NCBI GenBank assembly: GCA_012838175.1
Contig: DUPU01000039.1
Location: 1 to 33,772 of the forward strand
Length of the DNA stretch: 33,772 bases
Direction of reading: 5' to 3'
From: Clostridia bacterium
GTDB lineage: Bacteria > Bacillota > Dehalobacteriia > Dehalobacteriales > Dehalobacteriaceae
Shown: in pieces, positions 17,217 through 25,355 of the stretch
Numbering within the stretch: position 1 is the first letter of the stretch
How the letters are laid out: each line of letters starts with the position of its first letter
Notes under the pieces: generated by a model
Told to the model about the DNA's origin: nothing
Seen by the model: the letters and a program-made list of their open reading frames with translations, nothing else
The model's database searches: none
Program-made: the position numbers and the translations under genes

Positions 17217-18602
17217 ATGTTTTTGATTTTCGGATGTGCAATAATATTGGCAGCAGGTAAAGGGACCAGGATGAAATCACGCCTTCCCAAGGTTTTACAT
17301 AAATTGGGGGGTAAATATATGATTGAGTATGTAATAAACGGGGTGAGAGAACTTGGCGTGGAAAAACTTATTGCCGTAATCGGCCATGAGGCGGAAATGG
17401 TCCGGCAGGCTTTAGGGGAAGATGTTTTATATGCTGTTCAAAAAGAACAATTAGGTACCGGACATGCTGTTTTAACAGCTATGCCCCATATTAGGGAAGA
17501 GGAGGGTCAGGTGCTGGTAGTGTGCGGAGACACCCCCCTGATCAAGCCGGAGACATTTAAGAAATTATGGGATTTCCATCGGGAAAATAAGGCCGCTTGC
17601 ACCGTTCTTTCCGCTTTTCTGCCCGACCCTGCCGGCTATGGACGAATTGTTAGGGAAGAGGGAAGGGTAGTTAAAATCGTGGAGCAAAAAGATGCCTCAC
17701 CTGAAGAACTATCCATTCACGAAATTAATACGGGGACCTATTGCTTTGATTTAAAGAGTCTTAGAAAGGCCCTTACCCTATTGACACCCAATAATGCCCA
17801 GGGAGAGTATTATTTGACTGATGTATTGTCGATTCTTGTTTCTCAAGGTTTAAAGGTAAAGGCGGTGACGGCGGAAGATTATCAGGAGACTATGGGAATA
17901 AACAGCAGGTCCCAGCTGGCGGAAGCGGAAAAAGTATTAAGGGAAAGAAAGATTTATCAACTCATGGATGAAGGAATAACTATTATTGATCCCGCGTCAA
18001 CCTATATTGAGCAGGATGTCACTATCGGCCGGGATACCGTGATAGAACCTTTTACCTTTCTTCGAGGCAAAACCATCATCGGATCTGAATGTATCATCGG
18101 TCCTGAGGCTGACATTAAGGATTCTATAGTGGGAAACGGGGTGAATGTAAATAGGACGGTAATGATTGAGGCTTCGGTAGGGGATAATTGCCGTATCGGT
18201 CCTTTTGCCTATTTGCGTCCGGGTACAAAATTAAGCCATAACGTTAAGATTGGTGATTTTGTGGAGATAAAAAAATCAAATATTGGAGAACATAGCAAAG
18301 TACCTCATTTAACATATGTGGGTGACGCGGAAGTCGGTAAGAATGTCAATATCGGGTGTGGCACAATTACCTGTAATTATGACGGGAAGCATAAATACCG
18401 CACCATCATTAAGGACCGGGCTTTTATCGGCAGTAATACCAATTTGGTTGCCCCGGTAGAGGTGGGAGAAGGTGCCATGATCGGTGCCGGATCCACTGTT
18501 ACCAAGGACGTACCTCCCGATGGTTTGGCCGTAGCCCGGGAAAAGCAGGTTAATATTCCTGGATGGGCGGCCAGAAAGCGCAAACAGCAAGAAGAAAAAT
18601 AA
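17217..18602 (+). CDS. glmU: Bifunctional N-acetylglucosamine-1-phosphate uridyltransferase / glucosamine-1-phosphate acetyltransferase
   Basis: This enzyme makes UDP-GlcNAc for peptidoglycan from glucosamine-1-phosphate, acetyl-CoA and UTP. The N-terminal pyrophosphorylase domain carries AIILAAGKGTRMKSRLPKVLH and VVCGDTPLI. The C-terminal left-handed beta-helix (from about residue 250) has hexapeptide repeats and the acetyltransferase residues around KKSNIGEHSKVPHLTYVGDA and GTITCNYDG. Length of 461 is normal. The ATG at 17217 is only 2 bp from the GGGAGG site, so a TTG at 17223 (8 bp spacing, two codons shorter) may be the true start. It sits between spoVG and prs as in Bacillus. Confidence 0.96.
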   Translation: MFLIFGCAIILAAGKGTRMKSRLPKVLHKLGGKYMIEYVINGVRELGVEKLIAVIGHEAEMVRQALGEDVLYAVQKEQLGTGHAVLTAMPHIREEEGQVLVVCGDTPLIKPETFKKLWDFHRENKAACTVLSAFLPDPAGYGRIVREEGRVVKIVEQKDASPEELSIHEINTGTYCFDLKSLRKALTLLTPNNAQGEYYLTDVLSILVSQGLKVKAVTAEDYQETMGINSRSQLAEAEKVLRERKIYQLMDEGITIIDPASTYIEQDVTIGRDTVIEPFTFLRGKTIIGSECIIGPEADIKDSIVGNGVNVNRTVMIEASVGDNCRIGPFAYLRPGTKLSHNVKIGDFVEIKKSNIGEHSKVPHLTYVGDAEVGKNVNIGCGTITCNYDGKHKYRTIIKDRAFIGSNTNLVAPVEVGEGAMIGAGSTVTKDVPPDGLAVAREKQVNIPGWAARKRKQQEEK

Positions 18603-18627
18603 AATACCAATTTCTTTTATAAAAATT

Positions 18628-18634
18628 TGTCGAA
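18628..18634 (+). promoter_or_regulatory. Exact Spo0A box (TGTCGAA) upstream of prs
   Basis: TTTGTCGAAA contains a perfect 0A box, ending 5 bp before the -35 of a sigma-H-type promoter. This is an activator-like position. The same 14-mer (AATTTCGACAAATT, inverted) occurs in the glnA-glnA control region. Confidence 0.5.
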
Positions 18635-18639
18635 ATTAA

Positions 18640-18668
18640 ACAGGATATCATTAATGAAGGTAGAATAA
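18640..18668 (+). promoter_or_regulatory. Sigma-H-type promoter for prs
   Basis: ACAGGATAT (18640-18648) matches RnAGGAwWW fully. After 11 bp, GTAGAATAA (18660-18668) matches RnnGAATww fully. Spacing equals that of the spoVG promoter in this window. The prs ATG is about 50 bp downstream. Confidence 0.65.
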
Positions 18669-18718
18669 AAACAGGGTATGAGTTATTGCTACTACTATTG
18701 GGAGGTAGTTAATTTATT

Positions 18719-19663
18719 ATGAGCAACAAAAAACTAAAACTTTTTTCCGCCAATGCCAATCCGAAGTTAGCTCAGGAAATAGCAGAGTATTTAGGATTAA
18801 GTGTTGGGGCGGCGAAGGTAATTCGTTTTAGCGACGGGGAAATTACCATGGAGATTGATGAAAGTGTGCGGGGCGCCGATGTTTTTATTATTCAGCCCAC
18901 TTGTGCACCGGTAAATGAGCATTTAATGGAATTGCTGATTATGATAGATGCTATTCGGAGAGCCTCTGCGCGGAGAATTACAGCAGTTATACCTTACTAC
19001 GGATATGCCCGGCAGGAAAGAAAGAGCAGGGCCAGGGATCCTATTTCTGCAAAATTGGTGGCAAATCTGCTTACTGCCGCGGGCGCGCGCCGGGTTTTAG
19101 CCATGGACCTTCATGCCAGTGCTATTCAAGGCTTTTTTGATATCCCGGTAGATCATTTGCCTGGAGTGCCCATTTTAGCGGATTATTACAAGAAAAAGAA
19201 TATGGAAAATGTGGTCGTAGTTTCTCCTGACCTAGGGGGAGTGACCCGGGCTCGGGACCTGGCTAACCGCCTGGAAACGGGTATCGCTATTATCGACAAG
19301 AGGCGCCCTCAACCCAATGTGGCGGAGGTAATGAATATCATCGGTGATATTGAAGGGAAAACAGTAATTATGGCCGATGATATCATTGATACTGCCGGGA
19401 CGATTACTTTAGGGGCGAAGGCTTTGATGGAGAGAGGAGCCAAAGAGGTTCATGCCTGTTGCACTCATGCCGTTCTTTCCGGTCCGGCAATTGAGCGTTT
19501 GGAACAGTCGGTAATTAAGGAAGTATTAATTACTAATACTATTCCTTACGATCCTAAGGAAAAAGTTTGTACTAAGATAAAAGTTCTGTCTGTGGCTCCT
19601 CTTTTGGGTGAGGCCATTATGCGTATCCATGAAGATCTGTCCGTCAGCAGATTATTTGACTAA
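18719..19663 (+). CDS. prs: Ribose-phosphate pyrophosphokinase (PRPP synthetase)
   Basis: This enzyme makes PRPP from ribose-5-phosphate and ATP for purines, pyrimidines, histidine, tryptophan and NAD. Class I Prs features: [20 protein letters not shown] near the N-terminus, [21 protein letters not shown] (flexible/ATP loop), [16 protein letters not shown] and the PRPP loop [14 protein letters not shown]. The 314-residue length is normal. A GGGAGGTAG site precedes the ATG. Its own promoter candidate (sigma-H plus 0A box) lies in the 116-bp gap after glmU, so prs may be induced early in sporulation in addition to read-through from glmU. The ctc gene that follows in Bacillus is absent. Confidence 0.97.
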   Translation: MSNKKLKLFSANANPKLAQEIAEYLGLSVGAAKVIRFSDGEITMEIDESVRGADVFIIQPTCAPVNEHLMELLIMIDAIRRASARRITAVIPYYGYARQERKSRARDPISAKLVANLLTAAGARRVLAMDLHASAIQGFFDIPVDHLPGVPILADYYKKKNMENVVVVSPDLGGVTRARDLANRLETGIAIIDKRRPQPNVAEVMNIIGDIEGKTVIMADDIIDTAGTITLGAKALMERGAKEVHACCTHAVLSGPAIERLEQSVIKEVLITNTIPYDPKEKVCTKIKVLSVAPLLGEAIMRIHEDLSVSRLFD

Positions 19664-19668
19664 ACAGT

Positions 19669-19692
19669 CCCCCGCTCAGGCGGGGGTTATTC
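19669..19692 (+). terminator. Terminator between convergent prs and the PRC-barrel gene
   Basis: CCCCCGC (19669-19675), loop TCAG and GCGGGGG (19680-19686) form a very stable 7-bp GC stem followed by TTATTCTTT. It abuts the stop codon of the minus-strand gene. Confidence 0.85.
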
Positions 19693-20529
19693 TTTAATTT
19701 CTTTGTTTTCTTCGGGAATTACTTTTATATTATCAGTTTGGTCCGCATCCATCGGGGGGCATAATTCTTGATTTTTTTCGGGAATCTCTTGACAGGGGGG
19801 TTCTTTATTAATTTCATTATCTTCATTATATGTGGGAGCTGGAGTCAGATTATCGGAATATTTTTGCTCAGATTTGTTTTGCCGGGCGTCCTTTTCTTCT
19901 TCCGCCAGTTTGGAAATGGAATTAGTAATAGCTTGACCTAATTTTTGCGAGGTTTGCACTGTAGTATCCCAAGCTTTAACGGTGGCTGCTTTTAAATCAA
20001 GCATCGTTTTTTGCAGGGGTTTGCTGCCTTCGCTGACAATCCGGCTTTCTGCTCCCTCCTTTACGATAATCGCATCTTTGCCAATGGTTATTACTTCCTC
20101 ACTGGAGAGCAATGTTTTGCCTTTCCAAAGCCCGTCCGTAAATTTGCCGCTAAGCTCAAGTCGGGTAATTTTTCCGGTAATATCAAAATAGAATTCTTCA
20201 ACATGTCCCAAAGCTTTGCCGGAAGTGCTGACTACTTTTGAGTTTATTATCCGGGCCGGACTTTTCATTAATTTGATGATTTGGGGAAAATTTGCCGGTT
20301 TTTCAGCTGTTCCTGATTTATCAATGACAATGGCATTGTCACCGATGTTTCTTACTCTGTTGAAAGGGATGATTTTGTCTTCTTTAAACCATCCTTTTTG
20401 ATTAATGACAAAAGCAACAATTGCTTTTAATCCCGGGTCTATCACCAGGTTTTTCACATAACCTAAATGCTCTCCCTCGTCCAGGCTTAGTACGGGAAGG
20501 GAGAGGATTTTTTTGCTTTGTTTTTCCAT
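19687..20529 (-). CDS. PRC-barrel domain protein (two PRC barrels, acidic C-terminal tail)
   Basis: A 280-residue protein with two tandem PRC-barrel-like units. Residues about 1-80 contain LPVLSLDEGEHLGYVKNLVIDPG, and residues about 88-165 contain SKVVSTSGKALGHVEEFYFD. Then comes a helical segment (KTMLDLKAATVKAWDTTVQTSQ) and a polar, Glu/Asn-rich low-complexity tail. There is no signal peptide. PRC barrels are small beta-barrels found in photosynthetic reaction centre H subunits, RimM and sporulation proteins of the YlmC/YmxH kind. The role is not known. A near-perfect AAGGAGGTG site precedes the ATG, and a sigma-E-like promoter candidate lies about 40 bp upstream. It is convergent with prs and divergent from pth. 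Confidence 0.8.
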   Translation of the reverse strand: MEKQSKKILSLPVLSLDEGEHLGYVKNLVIDPGLKAIVAFVINQKGWFKEDKIIPFNRVRNIGDNAIVIDKSGTAEKPANFPQIIKLMKSPARIINSKVVSTSGKALGHVEEFYFDITGKITRLELSGKFTDGLWKGKTLLSSEEVITIGKDAIIVKEGAESRIVSEGSKPLQKTMLDLKAATVKAWDTTVQTSQKLGQAITNSISKLAEEEKDARQNKSEQKYSDNLTPAPTYNEDNEINKEPPCQEIPEKNQELCPPMDADQTDNIKVIPEENKEIKE

Positions 20530-20569
20530 TTAAGAACACCTCCTTCTCATGCAAGGTAAACTTGATAGA

Positions 20570-20598
20570 ATACTATGCTTGAACTTTAAGGGATATGC
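20570..20598 (-). promoter_or_regulatory. Candidate sigma-E promoter for the PRC-barrel gene
   Basis: On the minus strand, GCATATC (20592-20598; KMATATT, 6 of 7) and CATAGTAT (20570-20577; CATACAMT, 6 of 8) are separated by 14 bp, the spacing expected for mother-cell sigma-E. The gene start is about 40 bp downstream. Confidence 0.4.
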
Positions 20599-20711
20599 AA
20601 AATATCTGGAAAAACCTGACTCTTCCGGCAAAAAGTCTGGACAATTGGTAATTAAATCAGGATAATGAATATAAAAACTGATGAAGATTTTGTGCCTTGA
20701 GAAAGGAATGA

Positions 20712-21278
20712 ATGACAGTGAAAATAGTTGTCGGTTTAGGCAATCCGGGACCGCGATATGAAACTACCCGGCACAATGCAGGATTTATGGTGCTGGATTT
20801 GCTGGCGGAAAAACTAAACATAGCTTTTACAAAACAGGCCCATTTTTCTTTAATTGCCGAGGGGCGAATCCCGGGTGAAAAGGTATTGCTGATGAAACCT
20901 ATGACTTATATGAATTTAAGCGGTAAGGCAGTTTTGGATGCGGTTAATTTTTACAAGACGGAGTTGGCCGATTTATTAATAATCTATGACGATATGGATT
21001 TGGATGTAGGCAGATTGCGCGTTAGACATAAAGGCAGCGGAGGCGGCCATAAAGGAATGAATTCCATCATCAATGTCTTTTCCAATGAAGAGATTCCTCG
21101 AATTAAAATCGGAATCGGAAGGCCAAGTAGGGAACTACCGGCAGATTATGTTACCATGCCTTTTACTGATGAGGATTGGGAGTTGGTAAAACCTGTCTTG
21201 GAAAAAGGGGCCGAGGCGGCGGAGTTTTGGTTAAAAGAAGGTATTTTTTCCACCATGAATAAATACAATGGTACATAA
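20712..21278 (+). CDS. pth: Peptidyl-tRNA hydrolase
   Basis: This enzyme releases tRNA from prematurely dropped peptidyl-tRNA. A standard 188-residue Pth: VVGLGNPGPRYETTRHNAGFMVLD with the catalytic His in TRHNAGF, MKPMTYMNLSGKAV, IYDDMDLDVGRLRV and GGGHKGMNSI. Called spoVC in Bacillus, where it likewise lies between prs/ctc and mfd. The ATG follows GAGAAAGGA. The gene ends 29 bp before the 132-aa membrane-protein ORF. Confidence 0.96.
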   Translation: MTVKIVVGLGNPGPRYETTRHNAGFMVLDLLAEKLNIAFTKQAHFSLIAEGRIPGEKVLLMKPMTYMNLSGKAVLDAVNFYKTELADLLIIYDDMDLDVGRLRVRHKGSGGGHKGMNSIINVFSNEEIPRIKIGIGRPSRELPADYVTMPFTDEDWELVKPVLEKGAEAAEFWLKEGIFSTMNKYNGT

Positions 21279-21307
21279 TATGATAAGAGTAGCAGCAAAC
21301 TAAGGCC

Positions 21308-21706
21308 ATGAATTGGGTATGGACAGGAATTCTGGCTGCCATGGGAGCATGGCAAGTTAATAAAATTGTCATTAGGTATTGGGGAGATTGGGGCACGGTT
21401 TGGATTACTCCTGTTATAGAAGAAATGCTGAAAACAGGAGGAGCGTTTTTCTTTGGGGCCAACCTTATTCTAACCCACGGAATGTTTGGGACAATAGAAG
21501 CTTTTTATGACCTAAAGACTGCCCGACGTAAAGGGCCGGCTGCTGCTTTAGCCAGTTTCTTGGGACATTTGGCCTTTGGCATTGCTGCTAATGCTGGATT
21601 GATATTTCATAAAAGTTTGTGGGCGGCTTTAATCTATGGAGTTATGGGTCATTTGGCATGGAATGTCTTGGTCTCTCTCTTGGTTAACAAGGAAGGGAAT
21701 GCTTGA
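21308..21706 (+). CDS. Small polytopic membrane protein, putative CPBP/PrsW-like intramembrane protease
   Basis: A 132-residue hydrophobic protein with about four TM helices. Polar residues in the membrane segments follow the pattern of CPBP (Abi) and PrsW intramembrane metalloproteases: TPVIEEMLK (Glu38-Glu39-x-x-Lys42), GTIEAFYD (Glu64), FLGHLAF (His87) and GHLAWN (His115-x-x-x-Asn119). This is the full set of motif positions in a protein much shorter than PrsW (about 200 residues). It occupies the pth-mfd interval where Bacillus has fin (yabK), but it is not a Fin homologue by appearance. The ribosome site is weak (CTAAGG), and ATG 21338 is an alternative start. The substrate is unknown. 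The assignment is by motif reading only. Confidence 0.6.
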   Translation: MNWVWTGILAAMGAWQVNKIVIRYWGDWGTVWITPVIEEMLKTGGAFFFGANLILTHGMFGTIEAFYDLKTARRKGPAAALASFLGHLAFGIAANAGLIFHKSLWAALIYGVMGHLAWNVLVSLLVNKEGNA

Positions 21707-21731
21707 CGTGACAACTCTCATCGGATATACT
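21703..21731 (+). promoter_or_regulatory. Sigma-A promoter for mfd
   Basis: TTGACG (21703-21708), a 17-bp spacer and TATACT (21726-21731). The -35 overlaps the stop codon of the preceding ORF. The leader to the mfd ATG is about 105 nt and holds an inverted repeat. Confidence 0.7.
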
Positions 21732-21781
21732 GAAACATATTATCACGAGGGAGTATTATACCAGAGATAAAAGGCGCGGTC

Positions 21782-21817
21782 AGATTAGATCGTGCTTATT
21801 TCTGTGTGCGCTAATCT
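21782..21817 (+). other. Inverted repeat in the mfd leader
   Basis: AGATTAG (21782-21788) and CTAATCT (21811-21817) could form a 7-bp stem with a 22-nt loop, 27 bp before the mfd start. The tail is not U-rich enough for a convincing terminator (TTATGCG). Confidence 0.35.
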
Positions 21818-21844
21818 TTATGCGTTGAAAATTCGGAGGAAGTC

Positions 21845-24800
21845 ATGACATTAAAAGAGGTTATTGAGTCTTGGAAAACAAAGGAATCCTACCCCTCAGT
21901 GCGGAGGAATCTATATCCCGGTTACGGTCAATTAATTGTAGGATTGACGGATGTGCCCAGGTCCTGCTGGACAACAGCTTTGGCAGTTGATATGAAACAA
22001 CCTATTTTGGTAATTACCCCGACTGATGAAGGGGCAAAAACCGCTTTTGGGGATTTAACATCTTTATTACCTGAGGGCAAGGTTTATTATTTCCCTCAAT
22101 TAGACCTTTTGCCTTATGAGGTTTATGCCCGAAATGTGGAAATTATCGCCCAAAGAATGAAGGTCCTTACTAAACTTGCCTTCGGAGAACCGGTAATTGT
22201 GATAACATCGGTAGATGCTCTTTTAAAAAAAATTGCTCCCCGGAAAATCATAAAACAATATTCTTTAACTTTAAGCGTCGGTGAAAGTGTTGATATTCAC
22301 AAATTGGCAGCTGCTTTAGTTAATATGGGCTATACGAAAGAAGATCTGGTGGAAATACCGGGTACCTTCAGCACCCGGGGAGGTATTATTGATATTTTTC
22401 CTCTAACGGAGAACTCACCCTTAAGGGTGGAATTTTTTGATGATGAAATTGAATCCATCCGGTATTTTGATACAGATACCCAGCGCTCTTTGAAAGAAAC
22501 AAACGAAGTTTTTTTGCCCCCAGCTGATGAATTTCCTGCCGCTGAGGAATTACTTATGTCTGCCGGTAAAGTCCTGGCTAAGGAGCTGTCTTCCATTCTT
22601 CCCTCATATTCCGGTGCTGCCAAGAGACATTTAAGAGATACTTTTTTTCCCTATTTGGAAAAATTGGAACAAGGTATTTGGACTAAAGGTATGGAACAGT
22701 TTTTAACCTATCTTTATCCTGATGCCGGGGGACTTGGAGATTATCTTCCCCCGGAAGGTTTGGTAATTATTCATGAACCGGATATTGTCAGGGAAAACAT
22801 AGAAAAAATGAGAAAAGAACTTAATTCCTGGTATTACGATCTGTTGGAAGAAGGGAAAATCCTGCCCTCCTTTGGGAATAATTTTCTTGATTATGACCGG
22901 TATAGTGCCATGGTGCAAAAACACCCTTTCCTTTTGTTTGCCCTTTTGCCGGAAACGGCGGGACTTCCTGTAAAAGCAAAATATGATCTTATTACCAGGG
23001 ATGTACCCTCATATAAAGGCCGGCTGCACCAGTGGGCGGAAGATTTAACATACTACAAGAAGGAGAAATATTCCGTTGTCATTTCTGCCAGTTCCCAAAT
23101 CAGAAAGGAAAAGTTGCGGGAAATGTTGCGGGAAATGGATATTGAGGGTGTAGAAATTATTGATGCTGCTTTATCCAGGGGTTTTGACTGTCCGGCCTTT
23201 AAATTATTGGTTTTAAGTGAAACTGATATATTGGGGCAAAACATCCCGGCTAAGTCCCGCCGTATTAGGCGTCAAGGAAAAAAGATTGAGACCTTCCTTG
23301 ATTTAAAGGTAGGAGACTATGTGGTGCATGTGAACCATGGAATTGGGCGCTATTTGGGAGTAGTGCGATTGGATATTGGGGATACCCAAAGGGATTATTT
23401 GCATATTCAATACTCCGGGGAAGACAAACTTTACGTGCCAACGGAACAGGTAGATTTGATCCAAAAATATGTAGGGGGGGACGGTCATACTCCCAAGGTA
23501 TATAAATTAGGGGGTACAGAATGGAACCGGGTTAAAGCAAAGGTACGTTCTTCCGTCCAGGATATGGCCAAGGAATTATTAGCCCTTTATGCCGCCCGGG
23601 AAGCTATAAAAGGGCATGCCTTTTCCCCTGATACTGTCTGGCAAAAAGAATTTGAGGATGCTTTTCCCTATCCGGAAACCGTTGACCAGTTAAGGGCGGT
23701 AGAAGAAATTAAGAAAGATATGGAAGATCAAAAACCTATGGACCGGCTGCTGTGTGGTGATGTAGGCTATGGTAAGACAGAGGTGGCTTTGAGGGCTGCT
23801 TTTAAAGCGGTAATGGACGGAAAACAGGTAGCTGTGCTTGTTCCTACTACTGTTCTGGCCCAACAGCATCAGAGAACTTTTGAAGAGAGGTTTGCCGGCC
23901 TTCCTGTGACCATCGGAGTTTTAAGTCGTTTTAAAAGCCCTAAGGAAATTAAATCAACTATAAAAAGTTTAGCCCAGGGGGGAATTGATATTGTTATCGG
24001 CACCCATCGGCTTTTATCCAAGGACGTGAAGTTTAAGGATTTGGGGCTTCTGATTATTGATGAAGAACAACGCTTTGGTGTAGCCCATAAAGAGAAAATA
24101 AAAAAAATTAAGCAAAATATTGATGTCCTCACATTAACCGCCACCCCTATTCCGCGAACATTGCATATGTCCTTGGTTGGGGTGCGGGATATGAGTGTCA
24201 TCGAAACTCCTCCGGAAGACCGGCAGCCTGTGCAAACTTACGTTATGGAGTATCAGGAACGAGTGATTAAAGAAGCCATATCCCGGGAAATAAATCGGGG
24301 CGGACAGGTGTATTATGTGCATAACCGGGTAAATAATATTTTTCGTATTGCCGATCAGATTAAAACATTGGTTCCTGAAGCAAAAGTTATTATTGGTCAC
24401 GGTCAAATGAAAGAGCACGAATTGGAACAGGTGATGCTGGATTTTGTGGAAGGGTACTATAATGTTTTGGTATGCACCACCATTGTGGAATCGGGACTGG
24501 ATATCCCCAATGTTAACACTTTAATTGTAGATGAAGCAGATAATTTAGGGCTGTCACAGCTTTATCAACTTCGGGGCCGGGTAGGCAGGTCTAATAAACA
24601 GGCCTATGCTTATTTTACTTATCGCAAGGATAAGGTACTAAGCGGGATTGCCAAGAAAAGACTGACCGCTATTAGAGATTTTACCGAATTGGGCTCCGGC
24701 TTTAAGATTGCTATGCGGGACATGGAAATCAGAGGAGCAGGAAATATCTTGGGCCCGGAACAGCATGGACACATTTTAGCTGTTGGTTTTGATCTCTACT

Positions 24801-25327
24801 GCCGACTGGTGGAGGAAGAAGTTAGAAAACAGCGACAGAAAGGAAGTATTCAGGAAAAGATTACCCCTCTTCTGGAGTTGCATGTTGATGCTTATATTCC
24901 TGATCAATATGTGCAGGAAGTTGATTTGAAGATAGAATTATATAAAAGGCTGGCGGCGGCAGAAGAGCTAAAAGATGTTGATGATTTGGAAGATGAGGTG
25001 GAAGATCGTTTCGGTACCATGCCGCAACCGGTGCGGAACTTATTCATCCTGGGAAAACTAAAGGTATTGGGTCAGAAATTAAGGATAAACGGGATCATAC
25101 AACAAAAAAAAGCGGTCGGGGTTCGTTTTGCGCCGGATCATATGATTTCCGGCCAGGATTTAGCGGAAATTGCTAAGGAATTTGGCCGGCGCATATCTTT
25201 TAGTGTCTCCGGGGACTTGGAGATACGTATTAATATCGATAATTTGGCGCAAGAAAGATTGCTTTCCTTGATACAAAAAATATTAACAAAATTATTAGGT
25301 TTATCTCAAGGGAGGAGCGTGTTATAA
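21845..25327 (+). CDS. mfd: Transcription-repair coupling factor
   Basis: This DNA translocase removes stalled RNA polymerase and recruits UvrA to template-strand damage. The 1160-residue length is typical. Order: UvrB-like N-terminal domains (about 1-470, with FSTRGGIIDIFPL), the RNA-polymerase-interaction domain (VGDYVVHVNHGIGRYLG, about 490-560), and a RecG-like helicase. Helicase motifs include Walker A GDVGYGKTEVA near 637, IIDEEQRFGV near 740, TLTATPIPRTLHMS, VESGLDIPNVNTLIVD and QLRGRVGRS. A TRCF C-terminal domain follows. A GGAGG site lies immediately upstream of the ATG. It has its own promoter and is followed after about 28 bp by the foldase gene. Confidence 0.97.
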   Translation: MTLKEVIESWKTKESYPSVRRNLYPGYGQLIVGLTDVPRSCWTTALAVDMKQPILVITPTDEGAKTAFGDLTSLLPEGKVYYFPQLDLLPYEVYARNVEIIAQRMKVLTKLAFGEPVIVITSVDALLKKIAPRKIIKQYSLTLSVGESVDIHKLAAALVNMGYTKEDLVEIPGTFSTRGGIIDIFPLTENSPLRVEFFDDEIESIRYFDTDTQRSLKETNEVFLPPADEFPAAEELLMSAGKVLAKELSSILPSYSGAAKRHLRDTFFPYLEKLEQGIWTKGMEQFLTYLYPDAGGLGDYLPPEGLVIIHEPDIVRENIEKMRKELNSWYYDLLEEGKILPSFGNNFLDYDRYSAMVQKHPFLLFALLPETAGLPVKAKYDLITRDVPSYKGRLHQWAEDLTYYKKEKYSVVISASSQIRKEKLREMLREMDIEGVEIIDAALSRGFDCPAFKLLVLSETDILGQNIPAKSRRIRRQGKKIETFLDLKVGDYVVHVNHGIGRYLGVVRLDIGDTQRDYLHIQYSGEDKLYVPTEQVDLIQKYVGGDGHTPKVYKLGGTEWNRVKAKVRSSVQDMAKELLALYAAREAIKGHAFSPDTVWQKEFEDAFPYPETVDQLRAVEEIKKDMEDQKPMDRLLCGDVGYGKTEVALRAAFKAVMDGKQVAVLVPTTVLAQQHQRTFEERFAGLPVTIGVLSRFKSPKEIKSTIKSLAQGGIDIVIGTHRLLSKDVKFKDLGLLIIDEEQRFGVAHKEKIKKIKQNIDVLTLTATPIPRTLHMSLVGVRDMSVIETPPEDRQPVQTYVMEYQERVIKEAISREINRGGQVYYVHNRVNNIFRIADQIKTLVPEAKVIIGHGQMKEHELEQVMLDFVEGYYNVLVCTTIVESGLDIPNVNTLIVDEADNLGLSQLYQLRGRVGRSNKQAYAYFTYRKDKVLSGIAKKRLTAIRDFTELGSGFKIAMRDMEIRGAGNILGPEQHGHILAVGFDLYCRLVEEEVRKQRQKGSIQEKITPLLELHVDAYIPDQYVQEVDLKIELYKRLAAAEELKDVDDLEDEVEDRFGTMPQPVRNLFILGKLKVLGQKLRINGIIQQKKAVGVRFAPDHMISGQDLAEIAKEFGRRISFSVSGDLEIRINIDNLAQERLLSLIQKILTKLLGLSQGRSVL

Positions 25328-25355
25328 TTAGTTATCTTTGAAGGAGGTGTTTTGG

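Noticed and set aside
21256-21285. Sigma-G-like TGAATA-N17-TATGATA before the 132-aa ORF
   Set aside because: Only 4 of 7 positions match in the -10, and the -35 lies inside the pth coding sequence.
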